From Halorubrum salinum (GTDB taxonomy: Archaea > Halobacteriota > Halobacteria > Halobacteriales > Haloferacaceae): DNA of 64,000 nucleotides. The stretch is taken from positions 186,001 through 250,000 of the forward strand of contig NZ_JANHDO010000004.1 in NCBI RefSeq assembly GCF_024494575.1. Reading direction: 5' to 3'. The stretch's first letter is position 1; each line of letters starts with the position of its first letter. The notes beneath the pieces are model-generated. The model made no database searches. It worked only from the letters and a program-made list of their open reading frames with translations, and was not told where the DNA came from. Position numbers and translations under genes: made by a program. Below, piece after piece: positions 9,873 to 17,647 of this stretch.

Positions 9873-9878
9873 TTTTAT
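9873..9878 (+). promoter_or_regulatory. TATA-like box upstream of His-rich uORF/DUF368 gene
   Basis: The TTTTAT element is centred about 24 nt before the ATG at 9899. If used, the transcript would start almost exactly at the upstream ORF start codon, about 70 nt before the DUF368 ATG. Confidence 0.4.
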
Positions 9879-9898
9879 CACTCGGCCGACTGTACTGC

Positions 9899-9976
9899 AT
9901 GAGTATCTCGTCGTACGAATCTGTCCCGCACGAGCCGCATTCCGCACCCCACACGACCGTGGTAGCACATGAGTGA
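9899..9976 (+). CDS. 25-codon His-rich upstream ORF overlapping DUF368 start
   Basis: A short ORF begins MSISSYESVP and has His at residues 11, 14, 18 and 24. It ends at TGA 9974-9976, so it overlaps the start of the DUF368 gene (ATG 9969) in another frame by 8 nt. The TATA-like box at 9873 would make it leaderless. The overlap means ribosomes finishing the peptide could reinitiate on the DUF368 ATG. I do not recognise the peptide. It may be a regulatory leader or a chance ORF. Confidence 0.35.
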   Translation: MSISSYESVPHEPHSAPHTTVVAHE

Positions 9977-10913
9977 CCGCCGCGACTGGATCACGCTGTA
10001 CCTGAAGGGGATCGCGATGGGCAGCGCCGACGCCGTCCCCGGCGTTTCTGGAGGTACTATCGCGCTGATCGTCGGGATCTACGAGCGGCTGATCGCGGCG
10101 GTCACCGCGGTCGACCCGGACCGCATCCGACGCGTGCTCGCGGGCGTCCGTCCGGCGAACCTCCCCGACGCGCGCGCCGCATTTCGGGAGGTCGACGGCG
10201 CGTTCCTGCTGGTGCTCGGTGCCGGCATCGCCACCGCGGTCGTGGTCGTGTTGAGCGGCGTCGACTACCTGCTCGCGACGCGCCCGGTCGCCACCTACGG
10301 GTTCTTCTTCGGCCTGATCGCCGCGTCTGCAGCCGTCTTGCTCGGCGACGTCGCGCTCGACACGCCGCGCCGGAAGGCGGCCGCGCTGGCCGGCTTTGCG
10401 CTCGCGTTCCTCGCCTCCGGGGCGGCCGCGACGTCGCTCGGGAACCCCCTCCCGATCGTGTTCGTCGCCGGCGCGGTCGCGGTCAGCGCGATGGTGCTCC
10501 CGGGGATCTCCGGGTCGCTCCTGTTGGTCGTGCTCGGCCAGTACGAGTACATGTCCGGGACAGTGGGCCGGGCGATCGACGGGCTCGCCGCGCTCGCGCT
10601 CGGCAACGGGACCGACGCGCTCGTCGAGACGCTGCCACCGGTCGCGACGTTCCTCGCCGGGGGCGTCGTCGGCCTCTTCACGATCGCGCACGCCGTGCGC
10701 TACGCCCTCGAACGCGCCCGCGCCGCGACGCTCGCCTTCCTCGTCAGCCTCGTGGTCGGCGCGCTGCGCGCCCCCGTCGTCGAGGTGTCGGTCCGGCTGG
10801 CCGAGAGCGGCGAGTCCTGGCGGGCCGCCGCGCCGCGGTTCGCGCTCGCTGCGCTCGTAGGCGCGACGCTGGTGCTCGTCTTGGACCGGTACTCGGCGGC
10901 GATCGAGTACTGA
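9969..10913 (+). CDS. DUF368 family polyprenyl-phosphate transporter
   Basis: The 314-residue, multi-spanning membrane protein belongs to DUF368. It begins with the family signature region KGIAMGSADAVPGVSGGTIA (residues 14-33) and has about eight hydrophobic segments, with a second PGISGS motif near residues 179-184 that marks an internal repeat. Bacterial DUF368 proteins (PopT) return undecaprenyl phosphate to the cytoplasmic leaflet. Here the gene directly follows aglB, whose reaction leaves a dolichyl phosphate or diphosphate on the outer face, so recycling of the archaeal lipid carrier is a natural inference. This has not been shown from sequence alone. Confidence 0.85.
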   Translation: MSDRRDWITLYLKGIAMGSADAVPGVSGGTIALIVGIYERLIAAVTAVDPDRIRRVLAGVRPANLPDARAAFREVDGAFLLVLGAGIATAVVVVLSGVDYLLATRPVATYGFFFGLIAASAAVLLGDVALDTPRRKAAALAGFALAFLASGAAATSLGNPLPIVFVAGAVAVSAMVLPGISGSLLLVVLGQYEYMSGTVGRAIDGLAALALGNGTDALVETLPPVATFLAGGVVGLFTIAHAVRYALERARAATLAFLVSLVVGALRAPVVEVSVRLAESGESWRAAAPRFALAALVGATLVLVLDRYSAAIEY

Positions 10914-11002
10914 GCGTCGGGGTCCACTCCGGTTGCCGGGGAGAACGACCCGCGTGCTGCTGGTGTCCAAACGCTATTTTCCCACCCTGTCCAATTGCGG
11001 CC

Positions 11003-12028
11003 GTGACGACCACCAACCGCGAGTGGATTCTCGCCGAGCGACCGGACGGCGAACCCGACCTGGACTGTTTCGAACTGCGCGAGACGGACGTGCCCGCTCC
11101 CGACCCCGGAGAACTCCTCGTTCGGACTCGGTACCTCTCCGTCGACCCATACATGCGCGGCCGGATGCGCGACGCCGAGTCGTACGCGGAACCGTGGGGT
11201 GTGGGCGACGCACTCCGAGGCGGCGTCGTCGCCGAAGTGGTCGAGAGCGAGAGCGACGCCTACGACGCGGGCGACCTCGTGACGGGCGAGGGGGCGTGGA
11301 GCGACTACGCCACGCTCGACGCCGCCGACGTCGCGCCGGTCGACCCGAGCGTCGCCGACCCCGAGGCGTACCTCGGCGTGCTCGGAATGCCCGGCCGGAC
11401 GGCGTACTTCGGCCTGTTGGAGGTCGGCGAGCCCAAGCCCGGCGACACCGTCGTCGTGTCGGGCGCGGCGGGCGCGGTCGGCTCCGTCGTCGGCCAGATC
11501 GCCAAACGAAACGGCTGCCGCGTGATCGGCTTCGCGGGCACGGACGAGAAGACCGACTGGCTCACCGATGATCTCGGCTTCGACGCGGCGATCAACTACA
11601 CAACGACGGGCGACTACCGCGACGCGCTCGATTCGGCCGCGCCCGAGGGCGTCGACGTCTACTTCGACAACGTCGGCGGCCCGATCACCGACGCCGTCTT
11701 CACGCGACTGAACCTCGATGCGCGCGTCGCCGTCTGCGGGCAGATCTCCCACTACAACGACGAGGAAGTGCCGACGGGACCGCGGAAGCTCCCGCAGATC
11801 ATCGCGCCGCGCGCGAAAGTCCAAGGGCTCCTCGTGAGCGACTTCGCGACCCGGTTCGAAGAGGCGAGCGAGCGGCTCGGCGAATGGGTCGCAACCGGGG
11901 AGTTGGAACATCGAGAGACGGTCGTCGACGGCCTAGAGAACGCGCCCGACGCCTTCCTCGGGCTCTTCGCGGGCGACAACATCGGCAAGCAGGTGGTGCG
12001 GGTGACCAACGACGCCGCCGGTGAGTGA
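11003..12028 (+). CDS. NADP-dependent MDR oxidoreductase
   Basis: This 341-residue protein starts at GTG and is a zinc-free medium-chain dehydrogenase/reductase of the leukotriene B4 12-hydroxydehydrogenase/CurA type. The N-terminal GroES-like domain carries RYLSVDPYMRGRM, a family signature. The nucleotide-binding loop reads VSGAAGAVGSVVGQIAK (about 150-166). The structural and catalytic zinc cysteines of alcohol dehydrogenases are absent, as expected for this branch. It probably reduces alpha,beta-unsaturated carbonyls or quinones in the cytoplasm. The gene stands alone, and its neighbours do not hint at a pathway. Confidence 0.88.
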   Translation: MTTTNREWILAERPDGEPDLDCFELRETDVPAPDPGELLVRTRYLSVDPYMRGRMRDAESYAEPWGVGDALRGGVVAEVVESESDAYDAGDLVTGEGAWSDYATLDAADVAPVDPSVADPEAYLGVLGMPGRTAYFGLLEVGEPKPGDTVVVSGAAGAVGSVVGQIAKRNGCRVIGFAGTDEKTDWLTDDLGFDAAINYTTTGDYRDALDSAAPEGVDVYFDNVGGPITDAVFTRLNLDARVAVCGQISHYNDEEVPTGPRKLPQIIAPRAKVQGLLVSDFATRFEEASERLGEWVATGELEHRETVVDGLENAPDAFLGLFAGDNIGKQVVRVTNDAAGE

Positions 12029-12087
12029 CGCCGCTGTACCCGACCGCTCCGGTGGGTTGAAATCTGCGCCCGGCGAACGGCCGGTCG

Positions 12088-13251
12088 ATGCAGACGCGCA
12101 GGAGCCTGCTGGCCGCGGGCGGTACCGGAGCCGCGGGACTTGTCGGTCTCGCCGGATGTTCGGCTACCCCCTCGGGATCGAGCGGGACCGGTGCCGGCGA
12201 GGCGGGCGAAAACGGAGACGACACCGCCGGCGGCGACGCCGATGACGACACCCACATCGGGTTCGTCGGCGACCTGATGCTCGGCCGGAGCGTCACCGAC
12301 CGCTGGGTCACCGACGAAAATATCGACACGACGAGCGTGTGGGGGTCGACGCTCTCGCGGCTGGAGGCGCTCGACGGGCTCGTCGCGAATCTGGAGGGGT
12401 GCATTTCCGACCGCGGCGAGCGCTGGCCCGAGAAGACGTACTACTTCCGCGCGCCGCCCGCGTTCGCGGTACCCGCCTTGGAGGCCGCCGGCGCGTCGTT
12501 CGTCTCGCTCGCGAACAACCACATTCTCGACTATCGTGAGCAGGGACTTCGGGACACGAAAACGCACCTCGCGGACGCGGACATCGCCCACGCGGGCGCT
12601 GGGACGGACAGAGAGACGGCGCTCGAACCGGCGGTGTTCGAGGCGGGAGACGTGCGGGTCGCGGCGTTCGGGCTCACCGATCAGTCCGCGGCGTTCGCGG
12701 CGACGGACGAGGATCCGGGAACCGCGTACGCGACGCTCGACCCCGGACGTCCGGGGACGCGCGCGCTCGTCGACGACGTGCTCGACGGCGTCGAGTCCCT
12801 AGAGCCGGATCTGATCGTCGCCTCGCTGCACTGGGGGCCGAACTGGGAGACCGAACCGCGGGCCGTCCACGAGCGGTTCGGTCGGTTCCTCGTCGACCGC
12901 GGCGTCGACGTCGTCCACGGGCACAGCGCGCACGTGCTGCAGGGCGTCGAGGTGTACGACGGGTCGCCGATCATCTACGACGCCGGCGACTTCGTCGACG
13001 ACTACGTCGACTACATCGATCGTCAGGGCGTCCACAACAAACGCAGCGCGCTGTTCGAGCTGACCGTGCGCGACGGCGACCTCCACGAGATCGAGGTCGT
13101 CCCGATCCGTATCGTCGACGAGGCGGCGACGCTCGCCGAGGGCGAGGTCGCGACGTGGGTCCGCGACACCGTCGCCGAGCGCTCGCGGCCTTACGGGACA
13201 CCCGTCGAACGCGAGGACGGTCGGCTGACGATCCCGCTCGGAGGAGATTGA
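12088..13251 (+). CDS. CapA-family lipoprotein, putative metallophosphatase
   Basis: The 387-residue protein starts with a twin-arginine signal (RRSLL, residues 4-8) followed by a lipobox LAGC with Cys24. It should therefore be exported by Tat and lipid-anchored outside the cell. The mature part is a PGA_cap/CapA domain with a metallophosphatase-like fold: GFVGDLMLGRS, NLEGC, LANNHILDY, SLHWGPNWE and HGHSAHVLQG. In bacteria CapA homologues take part in poly-gamma-glutamate capsule handling. No capBC genes are nearby, so the role here is unknown. An Asp/Gly-rich linker follows the lipobox. Confidence 0.88.
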   Translation: MQTRRSLLAAGGTGAAGLVGLAGCSATPSGSSGTGAGEAGENGDDTAGGDADDDTHIGFVGDLMLGRSVTDRWVTDENIDTTSVWGSTLSRLEALDGLVANLEGCISDRGERWPEKTYYFRAPPAFAVPALEAAGASFVSLANNHILDYREQGLRDTKTHLADADIAHAGAGTDRETALEPAVFEAGDVRVAAFGLTDQSAAFAATDEDPGTAYATLDPGRPGTRALVDDVLDGVESLEPDLIVASLHWGPNWETEPRAVHERFGRFLVDRGVDVVHGHSAHVLQGVEVYDGSPIIYDAGDFVDDYVDYIDRQGVHNKRSALFELTVRDGDLHEIEVVPIRIVDEAATLAEGEVATWVRDTVAERSRPYGTPVEREDGRLTIPLGGD

Positions 13252-13346
13252 CATCTTCCGGTGTCTGAAGGCGCCGGAATCGCGATCACAGATGAAAGAT
13301 CATACAGAACAAAGATTACACCGGCACGGACGCAACAGCAAATCGA

Positions 13347-13835
13347 ATGGCTGACTCATTCTGGTATCCCTCCGTCGACGATGTCTGCACCATCCATGAT
13401 GACATCGTGTCGGAGTATTCTGACACACATACCGGAATCCAGAACTCCGGCGATATCGAGTTCGCTCTGCACTACATCGAAGCGGGTCGCTTTGGGACAG
13501 CACCAGAGACGGTTCACGAGAAGGTGTACCATCTGCTTCGACTGCTGGTTGCGAATCACCCGTTCGTGGACGCAAACAAGCGTACTGCGCTCAACACGGC
13601 GGTCGTGTTCTACTTCCTCAACGGATACCGCTTCGAATACGACGACGAAATCAGGTCGATTCTCAAGCAATTCGGTACTGACGAAGCCGCCGTCGATGAA
13701 GCTGCAGTCATCGAATACCTTCGCTCACATACCAAGGCGATCGACCTCCCCGGCGCAATCGAGGAATGGCGTGAGGATCTCATCAGGTTCGGGGTGGACG
13801 AACTGACCGGTGACTCGTCGGACCCGAACGATTAA
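13347..13835 (+). CDS. doc: Doc/Fic-family death-on-curing toxin
   Basis: The 162-residue protein belongs to the death-on-curing (Doc) branch of the Fic superfamily. The active-site motif HPFVDANKRTA (71-81) matches Doc, which phosphorylates elongation factor Tu in bacteria. Start ATG 13347 gives the usual N-terminus. GC content is clearly lower than in the flanking genes, suggesting recent transfer. No antitoxin precedes it: only 95 nt separate it from the CapA-like gene. A 46-codon acidic ORF lies 25 nt downstream and could be a partner. The residues needed for activity look intact. Confidence 0.88.
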   Translation: MADSFWYPSVDDVCTIHDDIVSEYSDTHTGIQNSGDIEFALHYIEAGRFGTAPETVHEKVYHLLRLLVANHPFVDANKRTALNTAVVFYFLNGYRFEYDDEIRSILKQFGTDEAAVDEAAVIEYLRSHTKAIDLPGAIEEWREDLIRFGVDELTGDSSDPND

Positions 13836-13860
13836 CGGCGCTCGGGACGACAGGTGAGAT

Positions 13861-14001
13861 ATGGCGACCGAGGACAGAGTGGAATCCAGCTCCCCGCTCG
13901 ACGAAGTGATGGAAGATATCCGACGGGAACTAGTCCGCCGAGTCGCGGCGGGCGATCGAGACGCGAACCGAGACATCTACGACGCGCTCGAAAACGAGTG
14001 A
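13861..14001 (+). CDS. 46-aa acidic small protein downstream of doc
   Basis: This ORF begins MATEDRVESSSPLDEV, ends DIYDALENE and is rich in Asp, Glu and Arg. It starts 25 nt after the doc stop codon on the same strand and so is probably co-transcribed. A predicted helix (EVMEDIRRELVRRVAAG) could form a toxin-binding segment, as Phd-type antitoxins use a short helix in the Doc groove. I do not recognise a family, and the antitoxin idea is inference. If it is only noise, the Doc gene is an orphan. Confidence 0.45.
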   Translation: MATEDRVESSSPLDEVMEDIRRELVRRVAAGDRDANRDIYDALENE

Positions 14002-14083
14002 GGTCAACGGCTTCAGCTTTCTAGCTGTCGGGCGTTGAATAGTCTGTTTCCTCGATAACAAGTGCTGGCTATACTCTCTGTAT

Positions 14084-15391
14084 TCAGAGCCCGTACTGCT
14101 CGCGGACGACACTGTCGAGTCCGCGGTCTTCGAGCAGGTCGAGCGGCGCGAGCATGTCGAGCTGGACGACGCCCGGCAGCCGACCGATCTGGACGCCGCC
14201 GGTGAAGGTGCACCGCGCGCGGATCTCGCCCTCGCTCATGTCCAGCAGCTGTCCGGCGCGGTCGAAGGCGTTCTGCGTCGCGTCGTTGACGGTCCCCCCC
14301 GACCCGACCACCTGAATCGGGGCCATCTCCGACTCCACGTCGACGCCGTGTTCCGCCCCGAGGTCGTTCCCGGCCTCGATCTCGTCGTCGCTGTACGGCT
14401 TGCTGATGAAGGGCAGGTCCTCCTCGTTCGGCAACAGGACGGGGCCGTCGAGTTCGAGCCCCTCGATCACCTCGACGTCGAACGTGACGGTCCCGCTCAC
14501 GTCGGTGGTGTGCAAAGAGAGTTCGCCGTCGCCCTGGTTCGCGTGGAGGTCGCCGACGTATACCCCGCCGCCGTCGACGTCGACCGGACAGATCAGCGTC
14601 GCGCCAGCGCGCACCTCGGGGATGTCCATGTGGCCGTCGGTCCGCTTGTTGAGGTCTTCTGCGGTCTCGACGCCGTAGTCGTGGTCCGCGCCGATCAGGC
14701 TCTGTCCGAAGTCGCCCGCGTTGTGCGAGTCGGGCATCGTCACCGACGGCGTCGTGCCGATGTTGCCGATGAACGGCCGGAGGCGGCCGAGCGTGCCGGG
14801 CATCCCGTCGGGCTCGTACAGCAGGATCGGGTGTTGGCGGGCGTTCTCGGGAATGTCCATCACCCGCTCGGCGTCGAGCGCCAGCTCGTGGGCGCCCTCC
14901 TTGTCGAGGGTGATCCCGACGGCGTTCTCGTGGTCGAACGCGACGGTGTAGCCGTACTCGAAACCGAACGAGGAGGCGTTCGCGCCGCACTCGGCACAGC
15001 GGATCGCGTCCTCGCCGGTGCCCTCGACGACCGAGTCGGGCCACGTCGTCCCGCACTCCGGACAGCGGTGGTCGACGAACGGGTCGTCCTCGAACGCGCC
15101 TTCTCGTTCCGCCATCGACCCCGTGCTCGTCGCCATGCTCGTCACCTCGACGTCGCGGATGTGGATGGCGACGGCGTCGCCGACCGACGCGCCCTCGACG
15201 CGGATCGGACGCGTCACCTCGTGGCCGCCGCGGAACGACGGCGTGACCATCGGCCCCCAACATCCCGGCGGGGTGTACGTCGTGACTGTGCCCCCGTCCG
15301 CGACCGTCCCGGCCCACTCCTGATCGGGCCCGACCAGCCCGAGCGTGTACTGGTCGACGTACAGCTCCTCTTGAACGCCTTGCTGTGACAT
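14084..15391 (-). CDS. formamidase/acetamidase family amidohydrolase
   Basis: The 435-residue protein is an FmdA/AmdA family enzyme that hydrolyses small aliphatic amides to ammonia and the acid. I chose the ATG at 15391 (MSQQGVQEELYVDQY), because the upstream in-frame extension is arginine-rich noise. Recognisable segments are GPDQEWAGTV, the GCWGPMVTPSFRGGH region, GDLHANQGDGE with the conserved His, and SKPYSDDE. A CxxC...CxxC cluster (HRCPECG and IRCAECG) lies around residues 110-140 and probably binds zinc, an insertion relative to short bacterial forms. It is a cytoplasmic nitrogen-scavenging enzyme and is not in an operon. Confidence 0.9.
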   Translation of the reverse strand: MSQQGVQEELYVDQYTLGLVGPDQEWAGTVADGGTVTTYTPPGCWGPMVTPSFRGGHEVTRPIRVEGASVGDAVAIHIRDVEVTSMATSTGSMAEREGAFEDDPFVDHRCPECGTTWPDSVVEGTGEDAIRCAECGANASSFGFEYGYTVAFDHENAVGITLDKEGAHELALDAERVMDIPENARQHPILLYEPDGMPGTLGRLRPFIGNIGTTPSVTMPDSHNAGDFGQSLIGADHDYGVETAEDLNKRTDGHMDIPEVRAGATLICPVDVDGGGVYVGDLHANQGDGELSLHTTDVSGTVTFDVEVIEGLELDGPVLLPNEEDLPFISKPYSDDEIEAGNDLGAEHGVDVESEMAPIQVVGSGGTVNDATQNAFDRAGQLLDMSEGEIRARCTFTGGVQIGRLPGVVQLDMLAPLDLLEDRGLDSVVREQYGL

Positions 15392-15455
15392 ACCACGTTG
15401 TCGTACGTGGCTCACCCGAATAACGCTAGTGTTCGCGGAACCGGCCGCAGCGGAG

Positions 15456-16346
15456 TTACAGGTGCTCGCCGAGCAGCGGCTCGACGCGCTCGCGAGTCTC
15501 CTCGGGAATCGCCTCGGTCGGCGTGTTGACGGTCCCGTCGAGGGCGGTGTGCGCTTCACACACCAAGTCCGCTGGGAGCGTCCGGATCGCCTCCTCGACG
15601 GCGGCTTTGATCGCCGCCTGATTCTGCTCGGCATTTTCGAGGACCTCCGCGAGCGTCACCTCGCTGTCCTCCTTCCAGACGTCGTAGTCGGTGACGCCCG
15701 CGATCGTCGCGTACGCGATCTCCGCCTCGCGCGCGAGCTTCGCCTCCGGGATCGCGGTCATCCCCACGAGGTCCCAGCCCTGCGACTTGTAGAACGTCGA
15801 CTCCGCGCGCGTCGAGTACTGCGGCCCCTCGATACAGACGTAGGTGCCGCCCTTCACGACGGGCGTGGCGTCGCCGTCGTCAGCGTCGCTGTCGCCGCCG
15901 ACCGCCGACTCCGCGGCCGCGGTGAGGTGGTCGACCAGTTCGGGGCTGTACGGGTCCGCGAAGGGCTGGTGGACGACGACGCCGTCGCCGTAGAAGGAGA
16001 GGTCGCGGTGTTTGGTCCGGTCGTAGATCTGGTCGGGGACGACGAGCGTGCCGGGCTCGAGCTCGTCTTTCAGGCTGCCCACCGCGTTCGACGCGAAGAT
16101 GTGGGTGACGCCCGCCTGTTTTAAGGCGTACATGTTCGCGCGGTACGGCAGGTCCGTGGGCGAGACGCCGTGGTCGGAGCCGTGCCGCGGGAGGAAGGCG
16201 ACCTCGCGGCCGGTGTCGCCGAACTCGCCGATCGTGATCGCGTCGCTGGGCTCGCCGTAGGGCGTGTCGTACTCGACCTCGCGCACGTCGGAGAGCGGGA
16301 GCGCCTCGTAGATGCCGCTGCCGCCGATGAAGCCGATTGTGCTCAT
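15456..16346 (-). CDS. mtnP: S-methyl-5'-thioadenosine phosphorylase
   Basis: The 296-residue enzyme is a purine nucleoside phosphorylase family 2 member that splits methylthioadenosine into adenine and methylthioribose-1-phosphate for methionine salvage. It begins with TIGFIGGSGIYEALP, has the phosphate-binding PRHGSDHGVSPTDLPYRANM segment, and the SNAVGSLKDELEPG, EGPQYSTRAES and GMTAIPEAKLAREAEI motifs of MTAP-type enzymes. The length is normal. A short Asp/Ser insertion near residues 150-160 is typical haloarchaeal decoration. It is monocistronic as far as I can tell. Confidence 0.93.
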   Translation of the reverse strand: MSTIGFIGGSGIYEALPLSDVREVEYDTPYGEPSDAITIGEFGDTGREVAFLPRHGSDHGVSPTDLPYRANMYALKQAGVTHIFASNAVGSLKDELEPGTLVVPDQIYDRTKHRDLSFYGDGVVVHQPFADPYSPELVDHLTAAAESAVGGDSDADDGDATPVVKGGTYVCIEGPQYSTRAESTFYKSQGWDLVGMTAIPEAKLAREAEIAYATIAGVTDYDVWKEDSEVTLAEVLENAEQNQAAIKAAVEEAIRTLPADLVCEAHTALDGTVNTPTEAIPEETRERVEPLLGEHL

Positions 16347-16388
16347 GACGGGAGTGTGGCCGCTCGGTACTTATGCGGCGTGAATCGC

Positions 16389-17396
16389 TCAGAGCAACCA
16401 CTGGACCGCCACGAGCGCGAGCGCGCTCACGACGAGCAGGTGGAGTAAGACGGCCCCGACCGCCGCACCGCCGACCTCGCGCATCTCCCGGAGCCGGATC
16501 GAGAGGCCGAGGCCGACGAACGCCAGCGTGAACAGCGCGTCCGAGACGCGGCCGATGGAGTCGAGCGCGGCGGGCGAGAGCACGCCGCTGTTCGCGACCG
16601 CCGCGACGAGGAGGAACCCGAGGAGGAACTTCGGGAACTCCGACCACAGTCGACGCACGCCCGGATCGGTCGCCGACCGGGCCGTGTACGCGAGCGAGTA
16701 CGCGATCGCGACGCCGCCGAGAAGCGAGTTGCGCGCGAGCTTCGTCACCGTCGCCCACTGGCCCGCCTCCGGGGAGTGCGCGAAGCCCGCGGCCGCGACG
16801 GGGCCGGTCGAGAACATGCTCACGCCGGCCCAGACGCCGAACTGGCGGCTCGTCAGGCCGAGCCACTCGCCGGCGAGCGGGAACGCGACGAGCGTGGCGG
16901 CGTCGAAGAGCAGGACGGTCGCGGCCGCGAAGGTGATAGCCGACCCGCGCGCGTCGAGGACGCGACCGATCGCGACGACGGCGGAGACGCCGCAGATGCT
17001 CGCGCCGGCGGCCAGAAGCGACGGCGTCGCGCCGTCGAGCCGGAACAGCAGCCGGGCGATCGCCTCCGCGAGCAGGAGCCCGCCCGCGACCGCGAGGACG
17101 ACGAGACCGAGGACGGTCGGTCCGGCCGCGACGAACTCCTCGACCACCACCGCCGCGCCGAGGAGGACGATCCCGGTCTCTAAGAAGAGCTTGTCGACGC
17201 TGACGCCCGGCTCTACGGCGGGGGGCGTGCCGACCGTGTTGCCGACGAGCGCGCCGACGCCGACGGCGACGACGAGCGGCTGTAAGCCGTCGACCGCGCC
17301 GGCGACGACGTTCGCGAGCAGCGCGCCGGCGACGAGCAGCGCGAACCCGGGAAGGTAGGGTCGAACCACGTCGACGGCGATCGCGGCGCGCCGCAT
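16389..17396 (-). CDS. UPF0324/YeiH-type putative sulfate exporter
   Basis: This 335-residue integral membrane protein belongs to UPF0324 (YeiH, putative sulfate exporter). I use the ATG at 17396 rather than an earlier one because the added N-terminus is arginine-rich and the ATG overlaps the stop of a small upstream gene. There are about ten hydrophobic helices, with family-typical segments LLAAGASICGVSAVVAIGRV and LGLTSRQFGVWAGVSMFSTGP. It sits in the cytoplasmic membrane. The transported substrate is not certain for any member. Translation is probably coupled to the 51-aa gene before it through a TGATG overlap. Confidence 0.85.
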   Translation of the reverse strand: MRRAAIAVDVVRPYLPGFALLVAGALLANVVAGAVDGLQPLVVAVGVGALVGNTVGTPPAVEPGVSVDKLFLETGIVLLGAAVVVEEFVAAGPTVLGLVVLAVAGGLLLAEAIARLLFRLDGATPSLLAAGASICGVSAVVAIGRVLDARGSAITFAAATVLLFDAATLVAFPLAGEWLGLTSRQFGVWAGVSMFSTGPVAAAGFAHSPEAGQWATVTKLARNSLLGGVAIAYSLAYTARSATDPGVRRLWSEFPKFLLGFLLVAAVANSGVLSPAALDSIGRVSDALFTLAFVGLGLSIRLREMREVGGAAVGAVLLHLLVVSALALVAVQWLL

Positions 17397-17551
17397 CACA
17401 GCGAGCCGACCGCGAACTGGATCGCGAGGTGAACGGCGACGATACCTAATCCGAGGACGAGCGCCTGCCAGCCCCGGTCGAGTGCAGTCCAACGGTCGAC
17501 GAGCGGTGACGCGGGTCGGTCGGCGGCGGACGGTCCGGCGTCCGAGGTCAT
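17396..17551 (-). CDS. 51-aa single-span membrane peptide coupled to UPF0324 gene
   Basis: The reading frame starts ATG at 17551 (MTSDAGPSAADRPASP) and stops with a TGA that shares its A with the UPF0324 start codon, giving a TGATG junction. After a soluble Ser/Pro/Asp-rich head comes one hydrophobic helix (about residues 28-50, ALVLGLGIVAVHLAIQFAVG). The overlap and the membrane helix argue for a real small subunit or translational coupler of the transporter. I do not recognise a named family. Confidence 0.6.
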   Translation of the reverse strand: MTSDAGPSAADRPASPLVDRWTALDRGWQALVLGLGIVAVHLAIQFAVGSL

Positions 17552-17647
17552 TGTGTGTCCGTCATCACGGCACTACTTACCGATATCGCTCGCGGCACGA
17601 CTCCGCGGCGAGCGAAGCGAACGAACGAAGAGAACGGGCGTACGGAC

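Noticed and set aside
7543-9954. Long open frame on the minus strand opposite aglB
   Set aside because: It is a by-product of high-GC codon use in aglB, very rich in Arg and Val, and has no homologue-like motifs.
13261-13806. GTG-started frame overlapping doc as a possible antitoxin
   Set aside because: It runs out of frame through doc and has no antitoxin-like features; only the first ~30 codons precede doc.
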